Shown in pieces: positions 8,794 through 17,807 of a DNA stretch of 64,000 nt. A program made the position numbers and the translations under genes. The notes below the pieces were generated by a model. That model ran no database searches, had not been told where the DNA came from, and saw only the letters and a program-made list of their open reading frames with translations. This DNA is from DASUPK01 sp963833375. Lineage in GTDB: Bacteria; Actinomycetota; Thermoleophilia; Solirubrobacterales; 70-9. The DNA lies in the NCBI GenBank assembly GCA_963833375.1, contig CAWHXR010000001.1, positions 682,001-746,000 on the forward strand, in the 5' to 3' direction. Positions within the stretch are counted from its first letter, which is position 1, and every line of letters starts with the position of its first letter.

Positions 8794-8820
8794 CGGCGCG
8801 GTCTACGAGACCAAAGGTCC
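8794..8820 (+). repeat. tRNA-Arg-like fragment, copy C (anticodon arm only)
   Basis: GGCGCGGTCTACGAGACC followed by AAAGGTC matches the anticodon arm of copies A and B at about 24 of 27 bases; the loop again carries ACG. The T arm and acceptor strand are missing. It starts 5 nt after the korB stop. Confidence 0.5.
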
Positions 8821-8855
8821 AGCCGGCCTCGCAGCGAGGGCTAGCCTTGCTGCGA

Positions 8856-10239
8856 ATGCCGCAGACGCCGGAAAGGCCGCTCGACCGCGACCGGCTCGCC
8901 AGCCTCGCTCGAGCAGGAGCAGCGGCGCTTCGTCGAACTGCACCCGCGCTCGCAGGAGCTTTTTGAACGGGCCGGGGGAGCGCTGCTCGCCGGCGTGCCG
9001 ATGCCGTGGATGACGCAGTGGGCGAGCCCCTTTCCCGTGTTCGCCGCGAGCGCGGCGGGCGCCCGCTTCACCGATGTGGACGGTAACGACTACCTCGACC
9101 TTTGCCTCGGCGACACCGGGGCGATGACGGGGCACTCGCCGCCGGCGACCGCAGCGGCGGTGACCGAGCGCGCCGCTCGTGGGATCACGCTGATGCTGCC
9201 GACCGAGGACGCGAGCCGGGTGGGGGAGGAGCTCGCGCGCCGCTTCGGCCTGCCGCGCTGGCAGTTCGCCTTGACCGCGACTGACGCCAACCGATTCGCG
9301 CTGCGCCTCGCGAGGGCGATTACCGGCCGGCCGAAGGTCCTGGTCTACGCCTGGTGCTACCACGGCACCGTCGACGAGAGCTTCGCGATCGAGGTGGGGG
9401 GCAAGACTCGCTCGCGTCCGGACAACATCGGGCCGCCCGTCGACCCGGCGCTGACGACGCGGGCGATCGAGTGGAACGACGTCGACGCGCTCGAGCGGGC
9501 CCTGGCGCCCGGCGACGTCGCCTGCGTGCTGGCGGAGCCGGTGATGACGAACGCGGGGATCGTGCTACCCGACCCCGGCTACCACGAGGCGCTTCGCGAG
9601 CTGACTCGCGAGCACGGCACGCTGCTCGTGATCGACGAGACCCACACCTTCTGTGCCGGGCCCGGCGGCTACACGGCCGCCGCGGGACTGGAACCCGACC
9701 TGCTCACGATCGGCAAGGCGATCGCCGCCGGCATTCCTGCGGCGGCCTACGGCATGACCGAGGCGGTGGCCGAGCGGATCACCGGCTACCGGCGGATGCT
9801 GGAGGCGTCCGATGTCGGTGGGATCGGCGGGACCCTGGCGGGCAACGCGCTCTCGCTGGCGGCAACGCGCGCGACCCTCGAGGAGGTGCTCACCGACGCG
9901 GCCTTCGACCACATGATCGGTGTCGCCGAGCGCTTCGCAGCCGGCGTGAACGAGGTGATCGCCGCCCACGGCGTCCCCTGGCATTCGACCCGGCTCGGGT
10001 GTCGGGTCGAGTACCACTTCCGGCCGACGCCGCCGCGAAACGGGTCCGAGGCGATTGCAGCGGACGACGCCATGCTTGGCCGCTACATGCATCTCCACGC
10101 GCTGAACCGCGGGATCCTGCTGACGCCGTTCCACAACATGGCGTTGATGTGCCCGGCTACCACCGACGCGGACATCGACCGGCACACGGCGGCCTTCGAT
10201 GAAGCGGTGGCGACGTTGGCCGGCGCGACCGCGGGCTGA
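8856..10239 (+). CDS. Class III aminotransferase (aspartate aminotransferase family), frameshifted near its start
   Basis: The main frame gives a PLP fold-type I enzyme: an ARFTDVDGNDYLDLCLGDTGAM lead-in, a CYHGTVDE segment, LLVIDETHTFCAGPGGY (cofactor Asp) and LLTIGKAIAAGIPAAAYG, whose Lys is the Schiff-base residue. It resembles glutamate-1-semialdehyde aminomutase-like transaminases. The family N terminus is split: ATG 8856 reads MPQTPERPLDRDRLASL, and the continuation EQEQRRFVELHPRSQELFERAG is in the next frame. One extra base near 8905-8911 explains this; corrected length is 460 residues. The in-frame GTG 8995 would give a protein lacking a conserved N-terminal segment. Confidence 0.75.
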
Positions 10240-10421
10240 GCGTCGACTACGCCGTGACCGTGAACGGCCTCATCATGTCGTTGTCTCACCGAAGCGTCGG
10301 GCCAGCGCGGAAGGCAATCCGCGATCTTCGCGTTCAGAAATGAACCGACGGATCCGGCTTGAATCCCGAATGGAGCCTGTTCAGCCCGATTTGACCTCCT
10401 CCGCCGGAAGCGGCTTGCCGT

Positions 10422-12527
10422 TTACTCGGGCTGGCCCGGCTGCACTGGACCAATCCGATAAGGCCGCATCATCTCGTTGTCCTCGTGCTCGACGATGTGG
10501 CAGTGCCAGACGAACTGGCCGGGCGTCTTGAATTGTGCGCGTAGGCGCGTGACCTGCCCCGGGTAGGCGACGACCGTGTCCTTGAAACCGTGCTCCCACG
10601 GCTCCGGAGGGGTGATGTTGCCGTCAAGCTGGATCGGCTGGGCTACCTCTCCGTCTTCCCCCGTCGTCACGAGGCCCTCGCGGTTCACGACCTCGAAGGC
10701 GATCTCGTGGATGTGCATGGGGTGGGCGTCGACGGTCGTGTTGTACATCTCCCAGAGCTCGGTCGCACCGACGGCGGGGTTCTCGGTCACCGGGTCCATC
10801 CACAACCGCTCCGTCAACTCCCCGTCGTCCACCGTGCCGAGGAGTGCCTCGACCGGGCCCTCGACCGGTTCGTCCTCTGCGTCGAAGCCCACGCCCGCCT
10901 TCTCGATCAGCGCCACCTGCCGCGTGACCGTCGCCGCCGGCAGCGGCGTGATCGCGGGCAGCTGGAGGAACTGCGGCGGGGTCGTTGCGTCGACGGTGAG
11001 CGCCGGCACGACGCGGAACTGCATGATCTGCCCGGTGGTGTCGGGGTCGGCAGCCTCGAAACCCTCCGGTGGCTCGCCTGGCTCGCCGCCGCCGAAGGGC
11101 TCGTCGGGACCGACGTTCCTGAAAATGTGATTCCCAACGGGGACGTTGGTGAAATCGACGATCACATCCGCCCGCTCGGCGAGGCCCATGAGGAGACGGT
11201 TCCCGTTATCGGCGGTGAGGTTCACCGGCGCGGCGAGGAACCCGCCCTCGTTTCCGATCTGCCAGGCCTCGACCCCGGGGATGTCGTTGAAGTCGAGGAT
11301 CAGGAACCGCGACTGACAGCCGTTGAGGAAGCGGAACCGGTAGCGGCGCTGCTCGACCTGGAGGAACGGCCAGGTGTTGCCGTTGACCATGATCATGTTC
11401 CCGAAGAACTCGGGATTCCAGATCGGCGAGAACTCCCCGTCAGGGATGTAATCGCGCACGATTCCGTCGAACAACTCACGGCTGTCCGGATAGAAGAGCG
11501 ACGCATCCTCGTTGAAGGCGCGGTCCTGGATCGCGATCGGGATCTCCCGGTAGGGCTTGTTGGGCGGGAACTTGTCGCCCTCCCGCGGCGCCGGGCCGGG
11601 AAGCGACGCGGTCTGGCCGGTTCGGCTGTCGAGTACGGCCCCGTCGCCGGCCGGCCCGCCCCGGACGATGTAGAAGCCCGCGGGGCCCGCGTAGACGTTG
11701 AGACGCGTCATGCCGAGGGAGTGGTCGTGGTACCAGATCGTCGCCGCCCGGTTCTCGTTCGGGTACTGGAACGTGGCGAAGCCGGGTCCCCAGGTGACGC
11801 CGTAGCTCTTGGCGGCCTTGCCGGCGAAGAAGTCGTACCAGGTGCCTTCCGTGGCGAAGCCAGCGGGGATGTTGCCCGCGGCAGGTAGGTACCACGCCTC
11901 CGCGTAGCCGTCGCTGTCGTCATGCACGCCCACGGCGCCGTGCACGTGGGTGACGATCGGAACCGGGCCCGTGTAGCGGCCGGGCGTCTCCGTGAACGTC
12001 GGCCGCGTGTCGCGGTCGGCGGTGCCGCCAGGCGGGTTCGCCCAGTGCAGGGTCGGGTCGACCGGGAGCAGGTGGGGCAGGAAGTTCCCGCCGCCGTCCA
12101 CCAACTCGTTGATCCACTTGATCCGGACCGGCCTGTTGACGCTGGCCTCAATCGTCAGCGAGGGAGCGTGGTGGATGAGCAGGCCGCGATTGCTCTGCGC
12201 CGACTTCCCGCCGTAGCCCCACACGGTCGTTTCGTCAAAGCCCGCCGGGAGGATCTGCTCCGTGATCTGCCTCATCGAGATCTCGTAGTAGTCGATGGGC
12301 TTGCCGCCCGGCGCTCTGAGCGTGGCGGCCTTGGGCATCACCGGCGGGATCAGCATCGGAGTGCCGAACTTGGGCACACTGTTCGGATCCAGCGAGCCGC
12401 CCGGGATCTGGGCGAGCGCGACCGGTGCGCTCATGCCGGGAATCCGCCTGAACAGATAGAAGCCGGCGCTTGCGCCCCCGACCCAGGCAACGAACGTACG
12501 CCGGGAGAAACGCTCTTGGGTCCCCAT
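10422..12527 (-). CDS. Tat-exported multicopper oxidase (bilirubin oxidase/CotA-like)
   Basis: 701 residues. The N terminus SRRTFVAWVGGASAGFYLF is a twin-arginine signal, so folded export is expected. All four copper motifs are visible: HVHG (about 200), WYHDHSLGMTR, HPMHIHEIAFEV and the C-terminal HCHIVEHEDNEMM with the type 1 Cys and axial Met. The enzyme couples one-electron oxidation of phenols, pigments or metals to reduction of O2 to water. GAGGGG sits just upstream of ATG 12527. The start overlaps by one base the stop of a 36-codon Tat-like mini-ORF, implying coupled translation. Confidence 0.9.
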   Translation of the reverse strand: MGTQERFSRRTFVAWVGGASAGFYLFRRIPGMSAPVALAQIPGGSLDPNSVPKFGTPMLIPPVMPKAATLRAPGGKPIDYYEISMRQITEQILPAGFDETTVWGYGGKSAQSNRGLLIHHAPSLTIEASVNRPVRIKWINELVDGGGNFLPHLLPVDPTLHWANPPGGTADRDTRPTFTETPGRYTGPVPIVTHVHGAVGVHDDSDGYAEAWYLPAAGNIPAGFATEGTWYDFFAGKAAKSYGVTWGPGFATFQYPNENRAATIWYHDHSLGMTRLNVYAGPAGFYIVRGGPAGDGAVLDSRTGQTASLPGPAPREGDKFPPNKPYREIPIAIQDRAFNEDASLFYPDSRELFDGIVRDYIPDGEFSPIWNPEFFGNMIMVNGNTWPFLQVEQRRYRFRFLNGCQSRFLILDFNDIPGVEAWQIGNEGGFLAAPVNLTADNGNRLLMGLAERADVIVDFTNVPVGNHIFRNVGPDEPFGGGEPGEPPEGFEAADPDTTGQIMQFRVVPALTVDATTPPQFLQLPAITPLPAATVTRQVALIEKAGVGFDAEDEPVEGPVEALLGTVDDGELTERLWMDPVTENPAVGATELWEMYNTTVDAHPMHIHEIAFEVVNREGLVTTGEDGEVAQPIQLDGNITPPEPWEHGFKDTVVAYPGQVTRLRAQFKTPGQFVWHCHIVEHEDNEMMRPYRIGPVQPGQPE

Positions 12528-12637
12528 CAGTATTCCCCTCCTCTCCAGCCACAGCTACGCGCCGCCCAGGGCAGCGCCACCGCCGCGCCTGCTGCCGCCC
12601 TGTACTGCAGGAAACGCCGACGCGTCATGTCCATCAT
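12527..12637 (-). CDS. 36-residue Tat-signal-like mini-ORF coupled to the multicopper oxidase
   Basis: From ATG 12637 (or 12634 or 12628) the reverse strand encodes a peptide containing MTRRRFLQYRAAAGAAVALP and ending WRGGEY at a TGA that shares a base with the oxidase ATG. The twin-arginine, hydrophobic core and following AAR are what a Tat signal peptide looks like, but no mature protein follows. GGAGGGTGGAG precedes the start. It may be the truncated remainder of a second multicopper oxidase gene, or a leader peptide coupling translation. Confidence 0.5.
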   Translation of the reverse strand: MMDMTRRRFLQYRAAAGAAVALPWAARSCGWRGGEY

Positions 12638-12672
12638 CTCCACCCTCCATCGGTCGGCCGTATAAGAACTCA

Positions 12673-12692
12673 GGCGTACATATATATACGCC
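12673..12692. promoter_or_regulatory. AT-rich palindrome upstream of the multicopper oxidase
   Basis: A 20-bp near-perfect palindrome, GGCGTA-8 bp-TACGCC with an ATATATA core, matches its own complement at 18 positions. It is strikingly AT-rich for this genome and lies 36 bp upstream of the mini-ORF start. It is a likely operator and promoter core for the leftward oxidase unit; the regulator is unknown. Confidence 0.5.
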
Positions 12693-12779
12693 AATGTCTG
12701 TCCTTCGACAAGCGCTCCGGCTGCGGCGGGGAACCCCGTCGGCGCGCGTCACGCGCGTCCCTGCCGTCTCATGCCGGCC

Positions 12780-12938
12780 CTACACCACCGCAAGGTCGCA
12801 AGCCGCCAGGTGCCGGTACAGGTTGTGCACGTACGGCACGACCTCGGGGCCGAGGAACGGCCGCTCTGCGGTGACCACCATCGAAGTGGTCAGGCCGCTG
12901 CGGCCGATCTCCACCGCGACCGACTCCGCGCTGCTCTA
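12780..12938 (-). pseudogene. Fragment of a MurG/UGT-like glycosyltransferase
   Basis: Between a TAG near 12940 and the TAG at 12780-12782 the reverse strand reads about 50 codons including VPYVHNLYRHLAACDLAVV, which resembles the segment before the donor-binding glycine loop in MurG/UGT-type glycosyltransferases (YVxxLYxHLAACDLAVVQGG). The loop itself is cut by the stop and there is no N-terminal domain. This is a decayed fragment and probably not expressed. Confidence 0.35.
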
Positions 12939-13042
12939 GCCGGAGCCGCGGAGTGCACCCGGTGATTACTCGGTACGACGGGATCGGCCGGTCCGCTCCT
13001 TCTGCTGCGCTTCCGCGTATAACCCCACGAAAGGGGAATCGA

Positions 13043-16000
13043 TTGGAGAAGGACGCGCTGCGAATCCAGTTGCTCGGCGGTTTCTCGGTTTCGACAGCCG
13101 CGGAAGGCGTCGACGAGGAGCAATGGAGGCTGCGCAAGGCGAAGAGCCTCGTGAAGCTGCTCTGCCTGGCGCCCGACCGCAAACTGCACGCCGAGGAGGT
13201 CAGCGAGGTGCTCTGGCCGGAGCTTGCTCCCGATGCCGCGCGGAACAACCTCCATCAGGCGGCACACGCGGCGCGGCGGGCCTTCGACCTCCGCGGCGCC
13301 GACGGAAGCCGTTGCCTGCAGCTTTCCGAGGGACTGATGCAGCTCTGTCCAGAGGACCCGGTCTGGATCGACTCCGTCGCGTTCGAGCAGGCCGCTGCGA
13401 GCGCCCGAAAGCAGCGACAGGCGACCGCGTACGTCGATGCCCTGGAGCTGTACACCGGCGAGCTGCTGCCGGAGGACCGTTTCGAGGAATGGACCTCCGT
13501 CCAGCGCGAGAAGCTGCGTGACCTGCGCCTTGCGCTCGGAATCGAGCTCGCCGAGGTGCAGGCCGCGGCGGGCGAGGAGGGGGCGGCGATCGAGACACTG
13601 AGCTCGGCGCTGCTCGCCCACCCGCTCCACGAGCCGGCCCATCGGGCTCTGATGCGCCTTTACGCCCAGGACGGCCGACGGCAGGAGGCGCTGGCCCAGT
13701 TCCAGACGCTGAAGCGGAGCCTCAAGCGGGAGTTCGAGGACGAGCCCGACGATGAGACACGCCGTCTCTATCAGGAGATCCTCACCCGGAGCCTCGCAGG
13801 CCGCGGGGAGCGGGATCCGGGCGACGCAGACGCGAACGGCAGGGAAACGGGCAACCTGCCGGCTCAGCTCACGAGCTTCGTGGGACGAGAGCGCGAGCTC
13901 GAGGAGATCGCCACCGCCTTGGGGTCTACCCGCCTTCTCACCCTGACAGGGGTGGGGGGAGCGGGCAAGACTCGCCTCGCACTCGAGCTGGCCTCTCGGC
14001 AGAGCGATCGGCTTCCAGACGGAGCCTGGCTGGTGGAGCTGGCGGCTCTCGCCGAGCCGGAGCTGATCGGGCCCGCGATCGGGGAGGCGCTGGATGTGCG
14101 CCTGGCCTCCGAGCGCGCGCCGGAGATCGCCCTGGCGGAGCACATCGGGGACCGCGAGCTGCTCCTGGTCCTGGACAACTGCGAGCACCTGATCGCCGCC
14201 GCGGCCCGCTTCACCGATGCACTGCTTCGCTCATGCCCTCGACTTCGCGTGCTCGCCACCAGCCGGGAGCCCCTGCGAGTCGCAGGGGAGGTGGTTTGGC
14301 GCGTCCCGTCGCTGTCGCTTCCGGAGATGGGCGAGGACGTCGGCCGAGTCGCCGTGGTGAGCTCCGAGGCCGTGTGCTTGTTTGCCGAACGAGCCCGGCA
14401 GGTCGCCCCCTCCTTCGAGCTGGAGGGCGACAACATCGATGCAGTGGCGACGCTCTGCCATCGCTTGGACGGAATGCCGCTGGCGATCGAGCTCGCCGCG
14501 GCCCGCACGGGGACGCTTTCGCCGGCGCAGATGGCGGAGCGCATCGACGGCGCACTCGACCTGCTCGCTGCCGGCAGCCCCGCCGCGCTGACGCGCCAGC
14601 AGACGCTGCGCGCGACGCTCGCGTGGAGCCATGAGCTGCTCGACGCCGATGAGCGGGTGCTGCAACGGCGGCTGGCAGTGTTCGCCGGGAGCTTCGCGCT
14701 CGAGGCGGCCGAGGAGATCTGCGGGACCGATCCGCTGGGGCGGGGAATGGTCGCGGGACTGCTGAGCCGGCTGGTGGACAAGTCCCTGGTGCACGTCGAG
14801 GACGGAGGGGAGGCGCACCGGTACAGGCTGCTGGAGACCGTCCGCCAGTACGGAATCGAGCAACTCGATGTCGCCGGGGAGCGCCCCGAGTTCGAGCAAC
14901 GCCACCGCGATCACTTTCTCGAGCTGGCCACTAGCGATCCGACCCCCTCCGGCGACCTGCCCTCCGGGGAGTGGCTCCAGCGGCTGGAACGCGAGCGGGA
15001 GAATCTCCGGGCCGCCCTCGGCACGGCGCTGCACACCGAGCCCGCCAAGGCGATGCGGCTGGCGGTCGCGCTGTGGGGGTTCTGGTTCGTGCGCGGCTAC
15101 CTGGCCGAGGGACATCGATGGCTGGAGGAGGTTCTCTCCGCGACGCCGGAGCCCACGTCCGAGCGGGCCAGGGCCCTGATCGCCGACTGCATGCTCGGCT
15201 TCCGGCGCAGCGCCTACGGGCAGATCCCGGCACAGGCGGCCGAGAGCGGCGAGATCTCTCGCCGGCTCGATGACCACGCGGGGATGCTCGCCGCGGTGGA
15301 GGTCTCCGCGGCGGGCTTGGCAATCATCGGTCAGCGCCGTGAGCTCGAGGCCCTGGTGCAGGAGCACGAGGGGCTCTCGGGCCCGGACCTTCCGCCTGAG
15401 CGGGCGGCGATCTGGGCGGCCAACACGAGGGGCGTTGGCGCCTGGCTGCGAAACGACTACCGCTCCGCTCGCCGGGGGTTCGAGGATGCCCAGGGCATCG
15501 TCGCCGAGATCGAACCGAACACCGAGTCGGTGATGTGGCCCCTCGCGTACGGGATGGTGCTGGTTGATGCCGATATCCCGCACCCGGTGGTCTTGCAGGA
15601 GGAGACGGTGGTCCTCGGACGGAGGGTCGGCGGAGCGGCCGCCGCCGCGCACCTGCTCATCAATCTGGCAGCGGTCGACCGGGCCGAGGATGCCCCCGCC
15701 GATGCCGAGGAGCGGCTGCGCGAGAGCATCGCCCGTTTTCGCGGGCTCGACGACCTGCAGGGCGAGGCGCTCGCTCTGAACGCATGGGCCAACCTGGCCT
15801 CTCAGGTCGGGGACTTCGAGCGCGGCCGGTCTCTCTTCGAGCAGAGCCTCGCTTCGCGCGAGGGGCTTGGGGACCGGCGAGGCGTGGGTCTCACCCTCGG
15901 CGGGCTGGGGGTGCTCCTCGCCCGGTCCGGAGACAACGACGCCGCCCGGGCAATGGCAGAGCGCTGTCACCGCTGGTTCTCGCAGGACGATGACCAGGTC

Positions 16001-16303
16001 GGACTGAGCTCCGCGGAGCTCTCTCTCGCCTACATGGCGCTGCGGCGGGGGGACCTGTCGGAGGCTGGCGGGCATCTGGAGCTCACCCTTCAGATCCTGG
16101 ATCGGCTGAGCCCCGCTCCGCAGAAGGGATGGAGCGCGGCCGCGCTCGCCGGGCTTGCGATCGAGGACGGCAACCAGGATGAGGCGCGCGCCTGGATCGA
16201 GCGCGCCCTGCCGCTGTTCGAGCGGGCGGGGGATCAGCTCGGGATCACGCGATGCAGGCAACTCGCGAGCGAGGCCGGGATCGGCGCCGTGGAGGTCACC
16301 TGA
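13043..16303 (+). CDS. BTAD/NB-ARC/TPR transcriptional regulator (AfsR/SARP-like)
   Basis: 1086 residues. The N-terminal winged helix (RIQLLGGFSV ... WRLRKAKSLVKLLCLAPDRKLHAEEVSEVLWP) and the bacterial transcriptional activation domain reach about residue 250. An NB-ARC ATPase follows, with Walker A LTGVGGAGKTRLALEL, Walker B LLLVLDNCEHLI, and GMPLAIELAAAR (GxP motif). The rest is TPR-like helical repeats. Such proteins are ATP-gated activators of adjacent operons. TTG 13043 is chosen because AAAGGGG sits 6 nt upstream; the GTG at 12953 has no ribosome site. The flavoenzyme and DJ-1 genes just downstream are candidate targets. Confidence 0.88.
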   Translation: MEKDALRIQLLGGFSVSTAAEGVDEEQWRLRKAKSLVKLLCLAPDRKLHAEEVSEVLWPELAPDAARNNLHQAAHAARRAFDLRGADGSRCLQLSEGLMQLCPEDPVWIDSVAFEQAAASARKQRQATAYVDALELYTGELLPEDRFEEWTSVQREKLRDLRLALGIELAEVQAAAGEEGAAIETLSSALLAHPLHEPAHRALMRLYAQDGRRQEALAQFQTLKRSLKREFEDEPDDETRRLYQEILTRSLAGRGERDPGDADANGRETGNLPAQLTSFVGRERELEEIATALGSTRLLTLTGVGGAGKTRLALELASRQSDRLPDGAWLVELAALAEPELIGPAIGEALDVRLASERAPEIALAEHIGDRELLLVLDNCEHLIAAAARFTDALLRSCPRLRVLATSREPLRVAGEVVWRVPSLSLPEMGEDVGRVAVVSSEAVCLFAERARQVAPSFELEGDNIDAVATLCHRLDGMPLAIELAAARTGTLSPAQMAERIDGALDLLAAGSPAALTRQQTLRATLAWSHELLDADERVLQRRLAVFAGSFALEAAEEICGTDPLGRGMVAGLLSRLVDKSLVHVEDGGEAHRYRLLETVRQYGIEQLDVAGERPEFEQRHRDHFLELATSDPTPSGDLPSGEWLQRLERERENLRAALGTALHTEPAKAMRLAVALWGFWFVRGYLAEGHRWLEEVLSATPEPTSERARALIADCMLGFRRSAYGQIPAQAAESGEISRRLDDHAGMLAAVEVSAAGLAIIGQRRELEALVQEHEGLSGPDLPPERAAIWAANTRGVGAWLRNDYRSARRGFEDAQGIVAEIEPNTESVMWPLAYGMVLVDADIPHPVVLQEETVVLGRRVGGAAAAAHLLINLAAVDRAEDAPADAEERLRESIARFRGLDDLQGEALALNAWANLASQVGDFERGRSLFEQSLASREGLGDRRGVGLTLGGLGVLLARSGDNDAARAMAERCHRWFSQDDDQVGLSSAELSLAYMALRRGDLSEAGGHLELTLQILDRLSPAPQKGWSAAALAGLAIEDGNQDEARAWIERALPLFERAGDQLGITRCRQLASEAGIGAVEVT

Positions 16304-16388
16304 CCGCCGCTAAGCGGACGCAAAGAGGCTCCAAAGGGGGGCGCCCTACGGTGATCCGCACCGAAGGTCAACCCGAAGGAGCAATCTG

Positions 16389-17798
16389 ATGGCGACCCAC
16401 ACAGCACTTGGCACGGCCACCCTGAACGAGCTCGAGCAGGAACTGCAGGGCGAGCTGATCCGGCCTGAGGACGCCGGCTATGACGAGGCACGCGCGATCT
16501 GGAACGGCGCGCACGACAAGCGGCCGGCGCTGATCGTCCGCTGCGCCGGCGTGGCGGACGTCCGGCAGGCGGTCGGCTTCGCCCGCAGCGAGGGGCTGGA
16601 CGTGGCGGTGCGTGGCGGCGGCCACAGCATCCCCGGCTTCTCCACCATCGATGGCGGAATCGTCATCGATCTCTCGCCCATGAAGGGCATCAAGGTGGAC
16701 GAGGGGAGTCGCACGGTGGTCGCCGAGGGCGGTCTCACCTGGGGCGAGCTCGACGCGGAGACGCAGAAGCACGGGCTCGCCTTGACGGGTGGCCTCGTCT
16801 CCACCACCGGGGTCGCGGGCTTCACCCTCGGAGGAGGGATCGGCTGGCTGATGCGCAAGCACGGGCTCGCCTGCGACAACCTCCGCTCAGCCGAAGTGGT
16901 CACCGCCGACGGTCAGTGCGTGACGGCCAGCGCCGACGAGAACGCGGAGCTCTTCTGGGGCCTGCGCGGCGGTGGCGGCAACTTCGGCATCGTCACCTCG
17001 TTCCAATTCGACCTGCATCCAGTGGGTCCGGTCGTGGCCGCCGGGCCGATCTTCTACCCGGGCGATCGCGCCGCCGAGATCCTGCAGCGCTACCGGGAGC
17101 TCGCTCCCGGTTTCCCCGATGAGCTGACCACGCTCGCAAACCTGCTCACGGCGCCCCCCGCTCCGTTCCTGCCCGAGGAGTGGCACGGCAAGAAGCTGGT
17201 CGGGTTGATCGGCTGCTACGCCGGGCCCAGCGAGGAGGGGCTGGAGGCGATGCAGCCGTTGCGCGAGTTCGGAGACCCGGTCGCCGACCTGATCGGTCCG
17301 ATGCCTTACGTCGAGATGCAGAGCCTGATCGACGCGCTCTATCCGCATGGGACCAAGGCCTACATGAAGGCGGGCTACCTGCGAGAGCTCGACGATCACG
17401 CGGTCGAGACGCTGACGAGCTACCACCAGGACGCGATCTCACCCAGCACGGAGCTGCACATCCACCACTTCGGCGGTGCTGTCGCTCGTGTCGGTGACGA
17501 CGAGACGGCATACGGAGAGCGCCAGGCGCCCTACGTGCTCAACATCGTCGCGTTCTCACACGATGAAGGTGGGATCGAGCCGCACGCGGAGTGGGCCAAT
17601 CGCCTCTACGACGACCTGGCGCCGTCGCTCACCGGCGGTGCGTACATCAACTTCCTCTCCTCGGAGGGGAAGGAGCGGGTGAGGGCCGCATACGGGGCCG
17701 AGAAGTTCGCGCGCCTGCAGGCGCTCAAGGATCGCTACGACCCGACCAACCTCTTCCGGCTCAATCAGAACGTCCCGCCCTCGCCGCGGGGGGAGTAG
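16389..17798 (+). CDS. FAD-binding oxidoreductase, berberine-bridge (BBE/PCMH) type
   Basis: 469 residues. The PCMH FAD domain has RGGGHSIPGF, whose His is the usual 8-alpha covalent flavin ligand. The position of the second, cysteinyl ligand reads GGLVSTTGVAGFTLGGGIGW without Cys, so the flavin is probably singly attached. GLRGGGGNFGIVTSF and the C-terminal BBE motif RYDPTNLFRLNQN complete the signature. Enzymes of this class oxidise sugars, alcohols or alkaloid-like amines with O2. GAAGGAG lies upstream of ATG 16389. It is 10 nt ahead of the DJ-1 gene and follows the NB-ARC regulator. Confidence 0.88.
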   Translation: MATHTALGTATLNELEQELQGELIRPEDAGYDEARAIWNGAHDKRPALIVRCAGVADVRQAVGFARSEGLDVAVRGGGHSIPGFSTIDGGIVIDLSPMKGIKVDEGSRTVVAEGGLTWGELDAETQKHGLALTGGLVSTTGVAGFTLGGGIGWLMRKHGLACDNLRSAEVVTADGQCVTASADENAELFWGLRGGGGNFGIVTSFQFDLHPVGPVVAAGPIFYPGDRAAEILQRYRELAPGFPDELTTLANLLTAPPAPFLPEEWHGKKLVGLIGCYAGPSEEGLEAMQPLREFGDPVADLIGPMPYVEMQSLIDALYPHGTKAYMKAGYLRELDDHAVETLTSYHQDAISPSTELHIHHFGGAVARVGDDETAYGERQAPYVLNIVAFSHDEGGIEPHAEWANRLYDDLAPSLTGGAYINFLSSEGKERVRAAYGAEKFARLQALKDRYDPTNLFRLNQNVPPSPRGE

Positions 17799-17807
17799 GT
17801 CTCGACG

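Noticed and set aside
10590..11888. A 432-codon rightward open frame
   Set aside because: Antisense to the multicopper oxidase, whose copper motifs fix the real strand.
14231..16261. A 676-codon leftward open frame
   Set aside because: Shadow of the BTAD/NB-ARC regulator; no motif and biased composition.
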